Positions 10,022 to 23,007 of a stretch of 64,000 nucleotides of DNA are shown here, one piece after another. This stretch comes from Juglans regia. Its lineage: Eukaryota > Streptophyta > Magnoliopsida > Fagales > Juglandaceae. The stretch spans positions 31,943,370 to 32,007,369 of the forward strand of contig NC_049904.1 of the NCBI RefSeq assembly GCF_001411555.2, written 5' to 3'. How positions within the stretch are numbered: the stretch's first letter is position 1; every line of letters begins with the position of its first letter. The notes under the pieces are model-generated. The model did not search any database. It was not told the DNA's origin and was given only the letters and a program-made list of their open reading frames with translations. The position numbers and the translations under genes were made by a program.

Positions 10022-13000
10022 TCATTTGATGATCAGGGCTCTATGAGCCCCATTGACCATAAGTCGTTCGTGCTGCTTCTCTGAGCAATCGACTACTTCT
10101 GTCCTATCACCAGAGAGCGAATGATATGCAGAAAACTGGAATCCCTGATGGTGTGGATAGCAGCTGTTGCCATTGGCATTGGAGTATGTTGGTTGTTGGT
10201 GCGTTTCCGGCACATGAATCCCTGTTACTTTCATATGATCATAGGATGAATGCATATTTCCGGAGAGGTTTGATTGTTCAGAGTGCAATGGATTGAAAGT
10301 ATACGAGGAAACAGCTCCGATGGCGCCTTTCTCAGGTGCAGTGTTAGCATCACTACCACTAGGCTTCTTTGTGTTCAGAAAACGGCCACCAGAACCTCTT
10401 GCCCTTCTCATTGCATGCAAGTGCCGAGACTCATGAAGATACGGCTGTAAAGCATGAAGCATACACCTAATAAGCGGAAGTACCACTCACATTCTTGAAA
10501 ATATAATGAACTCTCAGAGCCAAAAAGTCAGCAAAATCCTAAACTGCTCATATGGCCGCACCTATTCGATATCTTTATTCCGAGCTTAGAGCTTAGCAAG
10601 ACCACCTCATTTCATGAAGATTACAACTTTTTATTAGCAATCTACCAATCACTTGGAAACATATCTTTCCAAATTAAAGGCTGTCGTATATTTACTCATT
10701 GCAATAACCCATATTCTTTGGGAGTTAAACCCATCCTCATAGGACGCTGAATGTCATCATTCCACAGCAGTAAACCATCTTACAACCTTTTAGAATCTTG
10801 TCATACATTATCCTTAGCTTTCTAACTTCACATACATTCAACCATTATACCATCTTTCACCATTTTTTAATTTCTCACACATTAGTTCTACATGTGAATC
10901 CAAAACATGGAACAATATTCCCATGAAATATTTCTAAGTAACAAAGAAATTGACAAGTCCATAAAAACAACTACAGATCTTGGTTCTGCAGACTTTTCCA
11001 TGAAACAAAGATGGCCCCATGATTTTTTGCTAAGCATTACCAACTGCTACTTACATCTTCCAAGCATAAATTAGTTGAGATGGTAACACCACCGAGTCAG
11101 ATATGAAACCATGCATAGATTGCACACAATTATGTAGAGCAACTGTAAGAAAAATATATTAATAAGCAACCAAAACGATGTATACAATGTCTATGTGATA
11201 ATCCTAAGCATGCATGAGCACATACAGAAAAAGTACCTTCCTAAACTTTATTAGTTTCTTTTCCAGCTCGGCCTTAGCACGGGACTGTCTTCGCCTCAAA
11301 ATTCCATGATATTGCTTGGCATTCACATAAACAGGTTCCTCTGCCATTTCAAGGGGCAAGGCCATTCTAGTGGGCTGCCCTCCAAGACAATGAGAATGTA
11401 CCTAAGTCAATATCCAATACTTGTTAACAGATCTCAGGCCAAATACATCCAATTTAAGAACATAATCTGTTTACTGGGTATCCAACAGCTACAACACCTT
11501 AAGAGCGTTAAATAAATTAGTCCTACATCAGGTAATGCATTTAGACAGCCAATGCCCAATAGATCCTGACAAACCTATAGTGAAGAGCTGCTGAAAATCA
11601 TGAGCAACCAAACGGATCTTTTGTTATGAATATAAATAAAATAACCTATGATGTTTGTAAAAAGTATGGCCTGAGGCCCTGAAGACTACTTCCTGATCTG
11701 AATGCACTCGTTGCATTGCCAGGAAAAAAATAGTACTTGACTCCTTCGAAAAAGTCATCTGGTGCATTTAGCTTATATCTGTTGGATCTCACATAATGAT
11801 GTCTCAAATATTCAAAGTGTGGATGCATATATCAAATAGATGTAACAGAGAAAAATGTAACACAAATACCAGTCCTCTGGGAAACAACTGAACTGCAAGA
11901 ATATCTGACTAAGCCGTGTAAATAAAAGAGAGAAAATATAAAATATCAAACCAAGCAAGCTATCAATTCAAGGATGCAGGAGGCATGACAGTTTGCATAC
12001 CAAAGCTTGAGATCCATAAGCAGGCATAACTCCCCCATAATATGGATTAGAAACTTGATACGATGCACATGCCTGCCGTTAAAGGGAAGAGCAAACTTTA
12101 TTTTGGAAATCAAAATGTTAAATCACGCCAAAAGGTTTTTAATATCAGAGTATGGAAGACCATAATCTCTGGTCAAGAAACTACAGAGGTACAAAATCAA
12201 ATAAGCAATCGGGTAAGCATATGCACAGATGCTCACGAGGGGGGGAAGGAGAGGAAGGGGACGAGGGAGGGAGGGAATTTACAATTGAGTGGCTGAGAAG
12301 TTCTAGCTCTGTAGGTGGAGTGAGGTATTGACCCATTGCTTCAGGCTTACTGGATGCAGCATTCTGCTGTTCTTGATCACATTTTCCATCTGCACATTAA
12401 AGGAAAATCTTCATGATCACAATTAAAGAAGATCGTCTATTTTATCAGGTAGGGAAAAATGTTATGGTTCAGAATGTTCAAAGAAAAAGTTTATCATATA
12501 GGTAAGTTATGATTTACGGTTCAATATGTTAGGAAATCAAGAAACAGCATACCCATAAACCGAGTGTTGAGGATATAAGGCATAAAGATTGATGTACATC
12601 ACACTAGGAAAGAGTGGATAATGCATGAACTTATTTGTGGGTGGCACTGATTAAGGATAAATTATAGATCCCTATTAGTTGGGATCAAAGCTTAATTGAG
12701 TTTAAGTTGAGGGAAAACAAAATACACCACCATGTAAATGGACCCTAATGTTTGGAGTGAAGTTTATAAAAAATCGTGAAAATATAAGGAGGTTCCGTTA
12801 AAGAAATATTAAAAGGCAGCAAACAGCACAAAAACATCATAAGCCATAATCATAATGAGCTAGAATCCTAAAAGGAAAGGAAATCAGATGAGGAATAAAT
12901 AGGCTTCCATGGCATACATGAATTGAGACTACAATGAAACAATTTACACAACCAGATATCACAACACTGCTTGGGTAAATATTTTGAGGTTTCAATCAAC

Positions 13001-13676
13001 ATGTATGTAGCCATGATTTATGACACGCCTTCTTCAGCATTATTTCTTTTGGTGTTCCTTCAATCCAAACCACAACTTGATTGGAGATATATCAACAGAT
13101 GTACTTCGTGTATGTAAATATTAAACTAACCCTTAACAACAAGCTATTGTATGCGAATAGTTAATCTAATATTGTTTTGACTCTCTAAACCTCATGGCAA
13201 GATTTACTATGTGATGTTCACTAGCAATCTCTTCTCGCTTCGACATATGGTAAGCCAATCAACTGAATACCACATTGACATATTTCATGCTCAAAAATCT
13301 CATTAAGTTGGCATTACAATAGCATTCCTACACAATAGGTATCATGCATTGAAAGGGCTATTCCTCAGTGTTGGTTCTGCAAAAGCAAGGTCCTGTGCGT
13401 AGAGGTCTCATACACTACCATAAATAATATACCTGCTTGTGATACGAGAGTAATTTCTATTTTTTTGTTGACATCATTTCCCTCATCCAGCCCATCCTCA
13501 ACTTGTAATTTTCTGGTTTTGGACCCTAAACTATCATTTGAATTTTTGGATGGAGATAAACTTGCTGCGGTTTCTCCCAAGAAATCTGCCGAAATGGGAC
13601 TATGCCCAATACCACGCCACCAAGGTTGAAAGCAGACTGTGTTTTGATGGTTTGTGCCATCCTGCTTTTGATGCAT
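10022..13676 (-). CDS. NF-YA: Nuclear transcription factor Y subunit A (NF-YA), 336 aa, five coding exons
   Basis: This is the subunit that gives the NF-Y trimer its CCAAT-box specificity, acting in the nucleus with NF-YB and NF-YC. The coding exons on the minus strand are 13676-13433, 12389-12283, 12072-12001, 11401-11237 and 10444-10022. All have GT/AG junctions and a continuous frame. The start at MHQKQDG was chosen because it follows a likely 5' UTR acceptor (TTTCAG) and matches the usual plant NF-YA N-terminus leading to PWWRGIGH. The NF-YB/C interaction helix [18 protein letters not shown] lies at about 162-191. The DNA-binding segment [20 protein letters not shown] starts at about 197. 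The splice between KFRK and PYLHES falls between these subdomains. Upstream 5' UTR sequence appears to extend to about 15100 through a long intron. The family is often ABA- or drought-responsive and miR169-regulated. The exact paralogue is not assigned. Confidence 0.94.
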
Positions 13677-15110
13677 GGTCCCTAGTCCACTCCTGAAATA
13701 ATGATCTCCCGATATGCTGCTTCCCAATGTAAACAAGAGAAACTCACAGTCAACCAATGCCTATTTCATTAGAATTATATGCAAAGAGGAAACATAAACG
13801 TACAAGTACACACTCATAGGATTTTCTTACATCCACACGCACATAGAGTTGATGAAGGACAATAAAAGACAAGGAAGTTATGGACATTCAACCATATGAC
13901 AGGATTAAATATTGATGGTTATATTTATATATCCCACCAGCTTAAGTTTTTATCATTCAATTGACACAATACAGAGATTGGAAAAAGAGAAGATAGAAAG
14001 AAAGAAAAAAAAAAAAAATTAAAGACATAACGCCCCTGAGTTCTCTCAGAAATGCCGCTCAAGAATTCTGCACAAGCGCTAGTTGTTCCTTACAAAACAA
14101 AAAAAAAACACACACACACAGGGATATAATACCCGTAAAACCTTTTTTTTTTTTTTTTTTTTTTGCTGAATATGTAAAACAGCAACGGATTTAAACCATT
14201 GAATTCTTACGGCCAAAGAAATTTCAAGCCGATTATTGTCAAAATTATAGTACTCGATCAAATACTTCTGCATGTTTTTTAGAGAGAGAAAAAAAAAAAA
14301 AAAAAAGGAATCTTACGAAACACATGAATCTTAACAAATGAAAGGATTTCACTGGTTCAAAGCCGATTTATGTTCAAAATTGTGGTACTCAATCAAATAT
14401 TTCCCACATGCATGTTTTTTTGTAAAAAAAAAAAGAAAAAAAAAAAGGTAATCTTACTAAACGCACGAATCTTAACAAACGTAACCAAAACTAGATCAAG
14501 CTAAAACAACACCAAAAAATAGAAAAACAAACTCCAACTCACCACCAATATCATCAGACAAAAATACACGCGCCTATACAAACAAACGCAAACGCATGCA
14601 TGCACATATTCCATACGATAAAACTCTTTCTCTTTTCCGCATAAATGACACAACATAATTATCCTAGATTTCATGACAGATCTTTAAGCTTTGAAACCAT
14701 ACTTGAATATAGCCAAAGTCAAAACGAAAACTGAAAAAAATTAAAGTATGGAGGGAAAAAAAAAAAAACCAAAACAGAGAGGAGAGCATGATGTATAGAA
14801 ACAAATCGATCAACTGCAACAAGCTGAATTCTTCCACCAAACAAAACTTAAAAAGCGTAGCTCCAAACATTAAAAATGTCAAAAACAAGAAGAAAATCTG
14901 TATTCATCCAAAAACGAGATTGAAAAACGATTGTATATACCGACAGCACGAAAAACGCATGCATACATATAGCAAGCGTGGGAACGCTTACTGTAACGGT
15001 TGAGAGGGGGACTGGAACCCTATAAATTCTGTATTGGAGACAGCAGAGGGAGAATCGATTTGCCTGTGATAATCAAGAACAAGACCAGTGTTCTAGTAAA
15101 TAATATAGCT
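13677..15110 (-). other. NF-YA 5' UTR intron and first noncoding exon
   Basis: On the minus strand a donor of the form CCGTTACA|GTAAGCG lies near 14990, and an acceptor ATTTCAG lies just upstream of the ATG. This suggests a leader intron of about 1.3 kb and a first exon at about 14995-15110. A weak TATATTATT motif on the minus strand lies near 15105. The intron holds poly-A/T tracts and a tandem duplication (14228-14340 and 14362-14481). Confidence 0.5.
14228..14481. repeat. Imperfect tandem duplication in NF-YA leader intron
   Basis: Two copies (14228-14340 and 14362-14481) start GCCGATT. They share AATTNTAGTACTCNATC-like sequence, a central poly-A tract, and the ending GAATCTTAACAAA. The period is about 134 bp. 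Confidence 0.65.
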
Positions 15111-15701
15111 ACGCTGATTGCAGAGCTCTCTCTTTAAAGATAAATGGAAATTATGTCAAGGGTAAACGACGTTTTATTTATTTTTTAAATATATTGGGAG
15201 GCACATAATCCCCGCGAGTTAACTGACGGAGTGAGTCTTGTCATCTTCCGTATGGACTCCGATGCCCTCACTTGTTAATTGAGCATTTCATATTTTATGC
15301 AAGATATTTATGGTTATAGATTACGTAAGCTTGAATAGATATATGATTTATATAAATAATAATAATATTTTTTTAATAATAAATTTATATAAAATTTACA
15401 CGCTGAATTTGTATTTACGCCCAAACAAGTCTTCCAACATAAGATAATCAAGGGTACTCTTGTGATGATGGCCTCAAAAATTTTCGAAAGCATTTGAAAA
15501 TGAAAATATCTTTAATATAAAAAATATACTTATAATTGTGAATATATAAATATCGTGTAATTATTTTTAAAAAAATGAATAAATATGAGATTTACATGAA
15601 AGAAATTAATTTTTTAATAGTAGATCTTACTATTTTTCAAAATAACTGTATAGTATTTACACATTTTACGATTATATGTAGTATTACTCATTTAATATTA
15701 A

Positions 15702-15880
15702 GGTCTGATTTATTTATACAGATAAGATGAAATGAAAGTAAAAAATTGAATAAATATTATTATAATATAATTTTATTTTAAAATTAAAAAAATTAAATTA
15801 TTTATCATATTTTATATGAGAAGTTATAAAATTTATAATAATAAAATAAAATAAGATTATTTATGAAAAGAAATTAATCC
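15702..15880. mobile_element. Tourist-like MITE, TAA target duplication
   Basis: A 179-bp element with the family core (GAATAAATATTATTATAAT, AAATTATTTATCATATTTTA) is flanked by TAA on both sides (15699-15701 and 15881-15883). The terminal inverted repeats are decayed. Confidence 0.6.
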
Positions 15881-15984
15881 TAAAAGATAGAAGGATAATA
15901 TTCTTCCGGATGGATTTGAAACAGAGACGCAAGGAAACTAAACATTTGATTAATGATTTTATTGGTCCTGATCACAGAAGCATC

Positions 15985-16430
15985 TTAGTTTATTGACATT
16001 GGGCATGTGCAGACACCCGATGTGACGCCGCAACGTGTCCGATCCATATTTATAAACAACGACCCGTGGGCCCCTCACGGAGCGGACCTCTGGGCCACGT
16101 GGTCCTCAACTGACCAAGTCCACGCCACAGTAGGCAAGAGACAACGACGCGATAACGGTGCTGCGCCGTTAGGCTGTCTCGGCGTTACGTAGCAGCAGTG
16201 GTCTTGGACCGGGTGAGAGACGACAGGGCACGGATCTCGTGACGGGGACCGTCAAATATCGGCCAACAAGAGGGAGTAAATTATAATGCCGCCGTGGGAG
16301 CCACTGGAGCTATTACACGTGGGCGGCTTTGGAAGCCTTGGGAAGTTAAGCGGACAGCAAATATGGAGTGATAGACATAAGTGGAAAAAAAAGCGAACAA
16401 TGCTGCTCTACCGACAGTTGGGTCCGGATT
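15985..16430. promoter_or_regulatory. GC-rich block with G-box/ABRE motifs upstream of NF-YA
   Basis: This block is markedly richer in G+C than the flanking DNA. It carries ACGTGTC (16033-16039), a palindromic G-box CCACGTGG (16095-16102), TTACGTAG near 16183 and CACGTGG (16316-16322). It lies about 0.9-1.3 kb upstream of the inferred NF-YA transcription start. These are binding motifs for bZIP (ABF/AREB) and bHLH factors. Assigning it to NF-YA is inference. Confidence 0.35.
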
Positions 16431-17483
16431 CGGTCCGTACATTTGTTTTTTATTTTTAATTTTTTTTAATATTTTGGATGATGGTGTGATTTTTTTTTTA
16501 AACAACTTTTTAAAAGTATAAAAAATAATAAATATATATATTAAAAAAAAAAAAACTTGTTTGTCTTTATCGAACCGACTCGAATAGGGTGTACTCAAAG
16601 AAAAAAGGACCATTGAGGCCTGCAGTGCACATGCGACTGCACGAGTACGTACAACATTAGAACCATATTAAAGAATAAAAAATTTGATGTACAATTATTT
16701 TTATTTATTAATTTGATTAACTGTATTATTTTTTTAATATAAAATAATTATTTTAATCAATTATATTAATAAAATATTTTAAAAATACGTAAAAATAATT
16801 ATATGTAACGAGACTACGCTAGAGTAAGCACTCATATTGTTGGGCCCGACTCAAAAATTGAGTTTTCACTTCTTAGGATTCGTTTGGATAATAAATTATC
16901 TTAATTTATTTAATCTTAATTTATTTAATTATTATAATTTTTTAAAAATTTTAAATAAAATATAATCAATAACTCAATTTTTTTTAAATTTTAAACTAAA
17001 ATTAAAATTAAAATTTTATATTCTATTAAAATTTTATTTAACTTTCAACTTTCATTTCTTCTTATTATCTAAACTTCCATTAATATTAACAACAATTTGA
17101 TTCAATGTCATCCGTATCTTATGATTCTTATCTAGAAACTTAGAAAGGCACCTGGTGGGAGTCCAATCATTTTTCCTATTGTTACAAGAAAGAGGAAGGA
17201 AAAAAAAAAAAAAGAGTAATGCTAGGCTGTTATCCTGTAGTGATCGTTGGGCATGTTATCTAAGTAAAATTTATCATTTTTATTTTTTTATATTTTTTAA
17301 TATCTTTAAATATTTTTAAAAAATTAAAAAAAATATCAATACACTAATAATCACTTCTTTAATCAATAAATAAAAAAATTTAAATACATGAATAGTCAAA
17401 ATGATAAGACAAATTGAGAGGATAAAGTAACATTATTAAAAAAAACTCAAATTTTGGATAAAGTAACTGTTTTTTTACATTAC

Positions 17484-17742
17484 TGTTCATAAGTAATAAC
17501 ATAATACAAATAATTAAATATATTCTTTTCCATCGGCTTTAGACATATTGTATCAGAGTTAGAGGTCTGAGTTCAAACCTTACATCTATACTCTAATTTA
17601 TTTAATTAAATATTTTACGTGTTTGACTTACTAATTGAATGAGAGTTTGACTCATACATAAATAGTGTTAAGAGTATAATACAAATAATTAAATATACTT
17701 ATTTCTATCATTTTAAACTTTGGAGATAAGTGTGATTTTAAT
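17484..17742 (+). mobile_element. Degraded TRIM copy related to 1459-1728
   Basis: The right LTR (17666-17742, 77 bp) starts TGTTAAGAGTATAATAC and matches the TRIM at 1459-1728 in layout and length. The left LTR (from about 17484) is shortened near its 3' end. The primer-binding-like TGTATCAGAG follows at 17549. No target duplication was found, consistent with an older insertion. Confidence 0.7.
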
Positions 17743-18639
17743 TATATGGTTTATGTAAAATATCATCAAGAGTAATCTCATTGTTTATTTTGGATTTTAA
17801 GTAATGCGATACATCTTAAGTGATTTTTATGTTAATAACTTGTAATGATTTTGCATTTGAAGTGACCTGATAAGTGATGCAATTTAAATGATTTTCTTCA
17901 TTTAAATCATATAAATCGATGTAGTTGAGATGACAAGTTCACGGTAAATAGTAATATTACTAATATAATATACATTCGAGGATAAAAAATAAAATAAAAA
18001 AAGAAGTCATAAGGTAAGAACATGGTCATATCTTGTATACATGTATATAGTACTTGACACTCATAATCAGAGAATTACCATCTACTACCAATTCACAGGT
18101 GCCAAGTGGCGAAGATGGGTTGGAAAGTACAAAAGATCAATAATATTCATAATTAAATACCTTATCGCTTGTAAGTGTGAAACAAATTTATCTGTGATTT
18201 TTTAATATTTTCATGTTGACGTGATACGATAACTGTGTATATTAATTTTCTTAAAAAAAATTGAACATAAAATGTGTTTGCTGTGAAAAGAATAATATTA
18301 AGTATAAATTCTAAACGGACAAATCTTCTACTAACATTTTATAAAAATGTGAATTCCATTGGAAAAGAAAATATTTTTTACACTTTTTCACGATGTTTAC
18401 AAAAGGATTATGCGCATGTTTTATTGAAACTTATATAAATTATTTCTTTTTGAGATATAAGTATTGTGGGATTGTTACGGATCTTGCGTATCTTTTCAAA
18501 ATGTATTTCTCGTCTTTTTTGTTTGTTGTATTTTTACTTTGCATTCTGTTGTTATTTCTCTCATCGACATGTTGTGAATGCGAGAGTCAAGTTAAGATTT
18601 TTTGTTTTTTGGTTTTGTTGTTGTATTCGTTCAACTCAC

Positions 18640-18800
18640 ACCCAGAAATCACTCACCCAAACAAAAATTACCCAGAAATCCAACCACCTTCTTTCAACTC
18701 CTGCCGCTACAGTCACCCAGAAATCACTCACCCAACACAGAAATCACTCACAAAACCAACTACCTTCCTTCAAGTCCTGCCGCTACAATCACCCAGCACG
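18640..18800 (+). repeat. About 75-bp imperfect tandem repeat, CA-rich
   Basis: The string TCACCCAGAAATCACTCACC recurs, and each unit ends with CCTGCCGCTACA (near 18711 and 18786). The unit lies in an open frame (18393-18860) whose product would be Pro/Ser/Thr/His-rich. It sits just upstream of the copia LTR and may belong to an older transposon. Confidence 0.6.
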
Positions 18801-19002
18801 CCGCAACAGAGAGAATCACTATTGAGCTATCCACTTCAGCCTCCAAGAACTCCAGCATAGCAGTTGCTTCCAGAAGAACAACCACGTCAACTGCTCCGCT
18901 AGACACTCCTCAACGAATATCTTATGGAATCACCTAGAGTAGGCTGGTGCCTACCCTCTGGGTATGACTGTTGTACTGCCACTACACTACATGATTATAC
19001 AC

Positions 19003-19200
19003 TGTATCATGGCCGACAACTTGTAACCAACTTTGCAAATATACTCTGCTATTTGTAATGCACAGTATGTACTCGATTATTTTCCTTAGAGAAGTTTGTT
19101 ATGTTGTAAGTGCTATAAATACTCAAGTCTGTACACAGAGCAATATACTGGGAAATACAAAAAAGGTTTTTCTATTACTTTGCATTTACTCTTCTTCACA
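19003..19200 (+). repeat. Probable 5' LTR of the copia element
   Basis: The 3' edge is clear: sequence ending TTCTTCACA at 19200 is followed at once by TGGTACAAGAGC, a primer binding site similar to the initiator-Met one. A TATAAATA box at 19114-19121 fits transcription starting inside the LTR. The 5' edge is uncertain; TGTATCAT at 19003 is the best TG start I see. No 3' LTR is present to confirm it. Confidence 0.5.
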
Positions 19201-19283
19201 TGGTACAAGAGCAACAATAGTGACTAACGTCTTTTTACCTAGTCCTCTTTTCTTTCTTTTTCTTTTTTTTTTTTTCTCCTTCC

Positions 19284-22200
19284 ATGGCTTCCGATAGCTT
19301 CTCCTCTAATAAAGATCTTCATCCTTCTACCTTCCAACTCCCCCGCAACTCCTCCCACATCATCTCCGTAAAACTAACTTCTTATAACTACCTACTGTGG
19401 CGTGCCCAAATCATCCCCTATCTCCATGGCCAAGAACTATATTACTTCATCGATGGTTTCACACCTCCTCCCCCACATATTCTTCCTACAGTATCACTGT
19501 CCCCAACTGGACCTTCTATTCTTCCTCAACCAAACCCAGCTTACCTTCAATAGTGTCACAATGATCAAATGCTTCTCAGTGCCTTACTTTCATCCCTCAC
19601 AGAACCAATCTTGGCTTAAGCTATTACCTCTTGGACATCCCGTGAACTTTGGCTCACCCTCGACACCATGTTCACTTCACAATCTCATGCCAAAATCTTT
19701 CAAATTCGTCATCAACTCATTAATCTGAGAAAAGGCTCTCTATTAGTAACCAACTATTACAGAAAAGTTTGGCTCCTCTTAGACACAACGATTGCTGCTG
19801 GTGAGCCACTTCGAGACTCTGAGGTAGTCTCATATCTGCTCAATGGCTTCACCTCTGATTTTGATACTTTTGTCACTTCAGTGACAACTCAAGCCACTCC
19901 TATAAGCTCCTCTGAGCTATTCAATCTGCTTCTCACCTTCGAAAGCCAAGTATCACTTATCTCCATACAACATGGCCTCTTCCCAACACCATCCGCAATC
20001 TTAACACCTCTTTCTCTCCTCAAAATGCAAATCGTGGAAGCCGCAACACTTATCGTGGTAGTGGCCGAAACAATTATTGGGGTGGCCGTAATCGTGGAGG
20101 TCGCAGCAATATATCTTCTCCCCTCTCTACTTCACAAACCAACAAACTCACATGCCAAGTCTGCAATAAAATCGGCCATGTAGCACTTCAGTGCTACCAC
20201 AGATTTGGCCAGACATATCAGTTTGAGCCACCTCGATCTCTTTCAGCAAACTACACGAGCTCACCACAGCTCTCCAACAGACACTGGTATCCCGACTCAG
20301 CCGCAACAAATCACATAACCTCAGACCTTCACAACCTCAACATTTCAAGTGAACCATATCTTGGGTCTGAACAAATTCAAGTTGGAAACGATGCTGCTCT
20401 CCTGATCTCACACATTGGTGACTCTAAAATCTCTTCCTCAAACTCTGTTTTCTCACTTCACAAATTACTTTGCGTTCCTCAAATCACCAAAAATTTAATT
20501 TCTATACAAAAATTCTGTCATGACATCTCTGTTTTTTTTGAGTTTCATGAGTCTAATTTTCTTGTGAAGGACAAACAAACGGGAAAGTTACTTCTCCCGG
20601 GCCCAACCCATAATGGTCTATACATGTTTCCTCCAGCTTCCTCATTACCTGCTCCTGTTGCTTTCATTGGAGAACGCACTACTCTTGCACAATGGCACTA
20701 TCGGCTAGGACATCTCAATCTTTAGATTGTCTGTCGCATATTGCGCACAAAATGCTTGCCTTTTGTTCCTTATCAACACAAGTTTTTTTGTTCAAATTGT
20801 CCTCTAGCCAAGTGTAGACAACTATCTTTTCATTCCTCTAATACACGGTCATTGAGACATTTGCATTTAATTTTTGTGGATGTTTGGGGTCCATCCCCTC
20901 ATATATCAAGAAACGGTTTTCGATATTACATTTCCTTTGTGAATGATTTTAGCCGCTTTACTTGGTTCTATCCCTTAGCTTCAAAGAGTGATGCCACATT
21001 CGTTTTCATCATTTTTCAAAAATACGTTGAGCGCCTCTTCAACACTAAAATAAAAAATATTCAAAGTGATTGGGGAGGGGAGTTTCGACCCCTGACCCTT
21101 GTGCTCCAATCTCAAGGAATATCCCATTGTCTCTCATGCCCCCACACTCACCAACAAAATGGTGTGGTTGAACGTAAACACTGTCACATAGTTGAAACGG
21201 GTCTTGCCCTTTTAGCAACGGCCTCTCTCCCATATAAATTTTGGGTCGTTATTTTTCAAATCGCGGCCCATCTCATCAATTGTCTCCCCTCTCCATCTCT
21301 CAAAAACAAATCTCTCCATCTACTTCTCTACAAAAAAGAACCTGATTATTCTTTTCTCAAGGTTTTTGGCTTTGCATACTGGCCCAATCTTAGGCCTTAC
21401 AAATATTCACAAAATCAATTTTCGTTCCTTATTTTGTCTTTTTCTTGGTTATAGCCCCATTCACAAAGGGTACAAATGCTTTTACGTTGAATCTGACAGA
21501 CAATACATTTCACGTGATGTCATATTTAATGAAACTTCCTTCCCGTATGAAAAACTCAAGAAAACACCCACTACGTTTTCCCAACCCAACTATACTCTAC
21601 TTTCGATTTTACATATCAACCCATCCATCACCAACACAATGATAGTCCCATAAACTTTACCCCCGAACCCATCGTCTCCTATCATATCCCAACAAATCTC
21701 CTCAAGCCCAACTTCTACGCCAAACACATCTTCTCCTTCACCCTTCCCCCTTCGTCAACATCTCATCCCACGCCCACAGAAAACCCTCGTCTTCTCATCC
21801 CAACTCCTCCAACCAGCCAGCCTCCCTCATCCTTAAACAATAATCAATCTATACCACCACCTCGATCACCCATTGTAACCCCGATCCAAAACAAACTCCT
21901 CCCGTCCCAAACATTTTCGAGATGGCCAAATTTCATACCCCCTACCACGACAAACCTTAACTTCATCTATTGAAATTCTAGAGGAATCAAACTCTTTTAC
22001 CATGGCATCTCAGTTCTCTGAATGGCGAAACGCCATGACCACCGAATTTCAAGTTCTCATTCAAAACTAAACTTGGTTATTAGTTCCCCCTCCCCATTTT
22101 TCTAACATTGTTGGTTGCAGGTGGATTTTTCGGACTAAGCATTATTCAGATGGCACCATTGAACATCGCAAGGCGAGACTCGTCGCCAAGGGTTTTCATC

Positions 22201-23007
22201 AACAATAGGGAATCGACTATTCTGAGACTTTCAACACCGTCATTAAACCCACCGCCATTCGGTTAGTGATTTCCCTTGCTGTTTCTCATAGTTGGCCTCT
22301 TAGACAACTAGATATTTTTAATGCCTTTCTCCAAGGTGAATTGACCGAAACTGTCTACATGTCCCAACCTGTTAGTTTTGTTCACCCCGACCACCCACAC
22401 TATGTTTGTCGCTTGCAAAAGGCCATATATGGCCTTAAGCAAGCACCTTGTGCATGGTTTGCATAACTGAGCTCCAAACTCTGTGAATATGGTTTCATCC
22501 CATCCAAATCCAACCCCTCTCTTTTCGTCTACTCTTATCAGTCTGTTCTCATTTATGTGCTTGTATATGTAGATGACATTATTATCACCAGTTCTCATGA
22601 TACACAAATTGAACTACTTATCAAATTTCTTGCCTCTATTTTTCCAACAAAAGACCTAGGTAAATTGTCCTACTTTCTTGGATTGGAAGTATCTTATTTA
22701 ACCAATGGCATTCACCTGTCCCAAAGGAATACATCCGTGATCTCTTAGCTCGAACAAACATGTTGTCTGCCAATGGTATAACTTCTCCCATGACTGTCGC
22801 ATCTCGCCTTTCCACTTCAGATACGCCCACCTTCATTGACCCAACCCTGTACAGAAGCATTGTAGGCAGTCTACAATACTTGTCCTTAACTCGACCAGAC
22901 CTTGCTTTTGCCATAAACAAAATTGCACAATTCATGCATAATCCAAAAATGCCCAATTGGCAAGCAGTTAAGAGACTACTTCAATACCTCAAACACACTC
23001 TAAATTT
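19284..23007 (+). pseudogene. Broken copia gag-pol
   Basis: Gag begins at ATG 19284 (MASDSFSSNK) with the copia gag motif SYNYLLWRAQI and soon hits a stop at about 19551; the frame continues elsewhere. The CCHC knuckle (CQVCNKIGHVALQC) is near 20150-20190. The aspartic protease region with YPDSAATNHIT is near 20290. The pre-integrase HHCC motif is at 20690-20800 and is interrupted by TAG near 20722. The integrase core follows at 20870-21200 (DVWG, SDWGGEF, NGVVERKH). The reverse transcriptase has the YGLKQAP region at about 22425 and YVDD at about 22566-22577. The 3' part of RNase H is missing. At least four separate lesions are visible. Confidence 0.9.

Larger units (their letters stand above)
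15111..18390. other. Intergenic DNA: NF-YA upstream region, MITEs, TRIM copy
   Basis: No gene was found. It contains a fold-back element (about 15480-15690, related to 29215-29385 and 61650-61865), a TAA-flanked MITE at 15702-15880 and a GC-rich block at 15985-16430. It also holds a GTTTGGATA-family remnant at about 16872-17090, another fold-back repeat at about 17210-17420 (GTAATGCTAGGCTGTTATCC at its left edge) and a TRIM copy at 17484-17742. The remainder is AT-rich without recognisable content. Confidence 0.55.
19003..23007 (+). mobile_element. Truncated Ty1/copia LTR retrotransposon (Ale-like)
   Basis: The order gag, protease, integrase, reverse transcriptase, RNase H defines Ty1/copia. 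The element keeps its 5' LTR and primer binding site but stops abruptly in RNase H, after a KHTLNF-like sequence at about 23007, with no 3' LTR. It has several frame breaks and stop codons and cannot be autonomous. The short LTR suggests an Ale/Retrofit-type lineage (inference). Confidence 0.9.

Noticed and set aside
11646..11828. Minus-strand ORF beginning [15 protein letters not shown] inside the NF-YA gene
   Set aside because: It lies between two exons whose junctions already join in frame (12001 to 11401), and adding it breaks the conserved NF-YA order. It is intron sequence.
16007..16192. 61-codon ORF in the GC-rich block
   Set aside because: It has no domain and no homologue I know. 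The block is better explained as regulatory or unknown DNA.
17541..17600. tRNA-like GAGTTCAAACC motif
   Set aside because: It is part of the TRIM body after the primer binding site; no cloverleaf forms.
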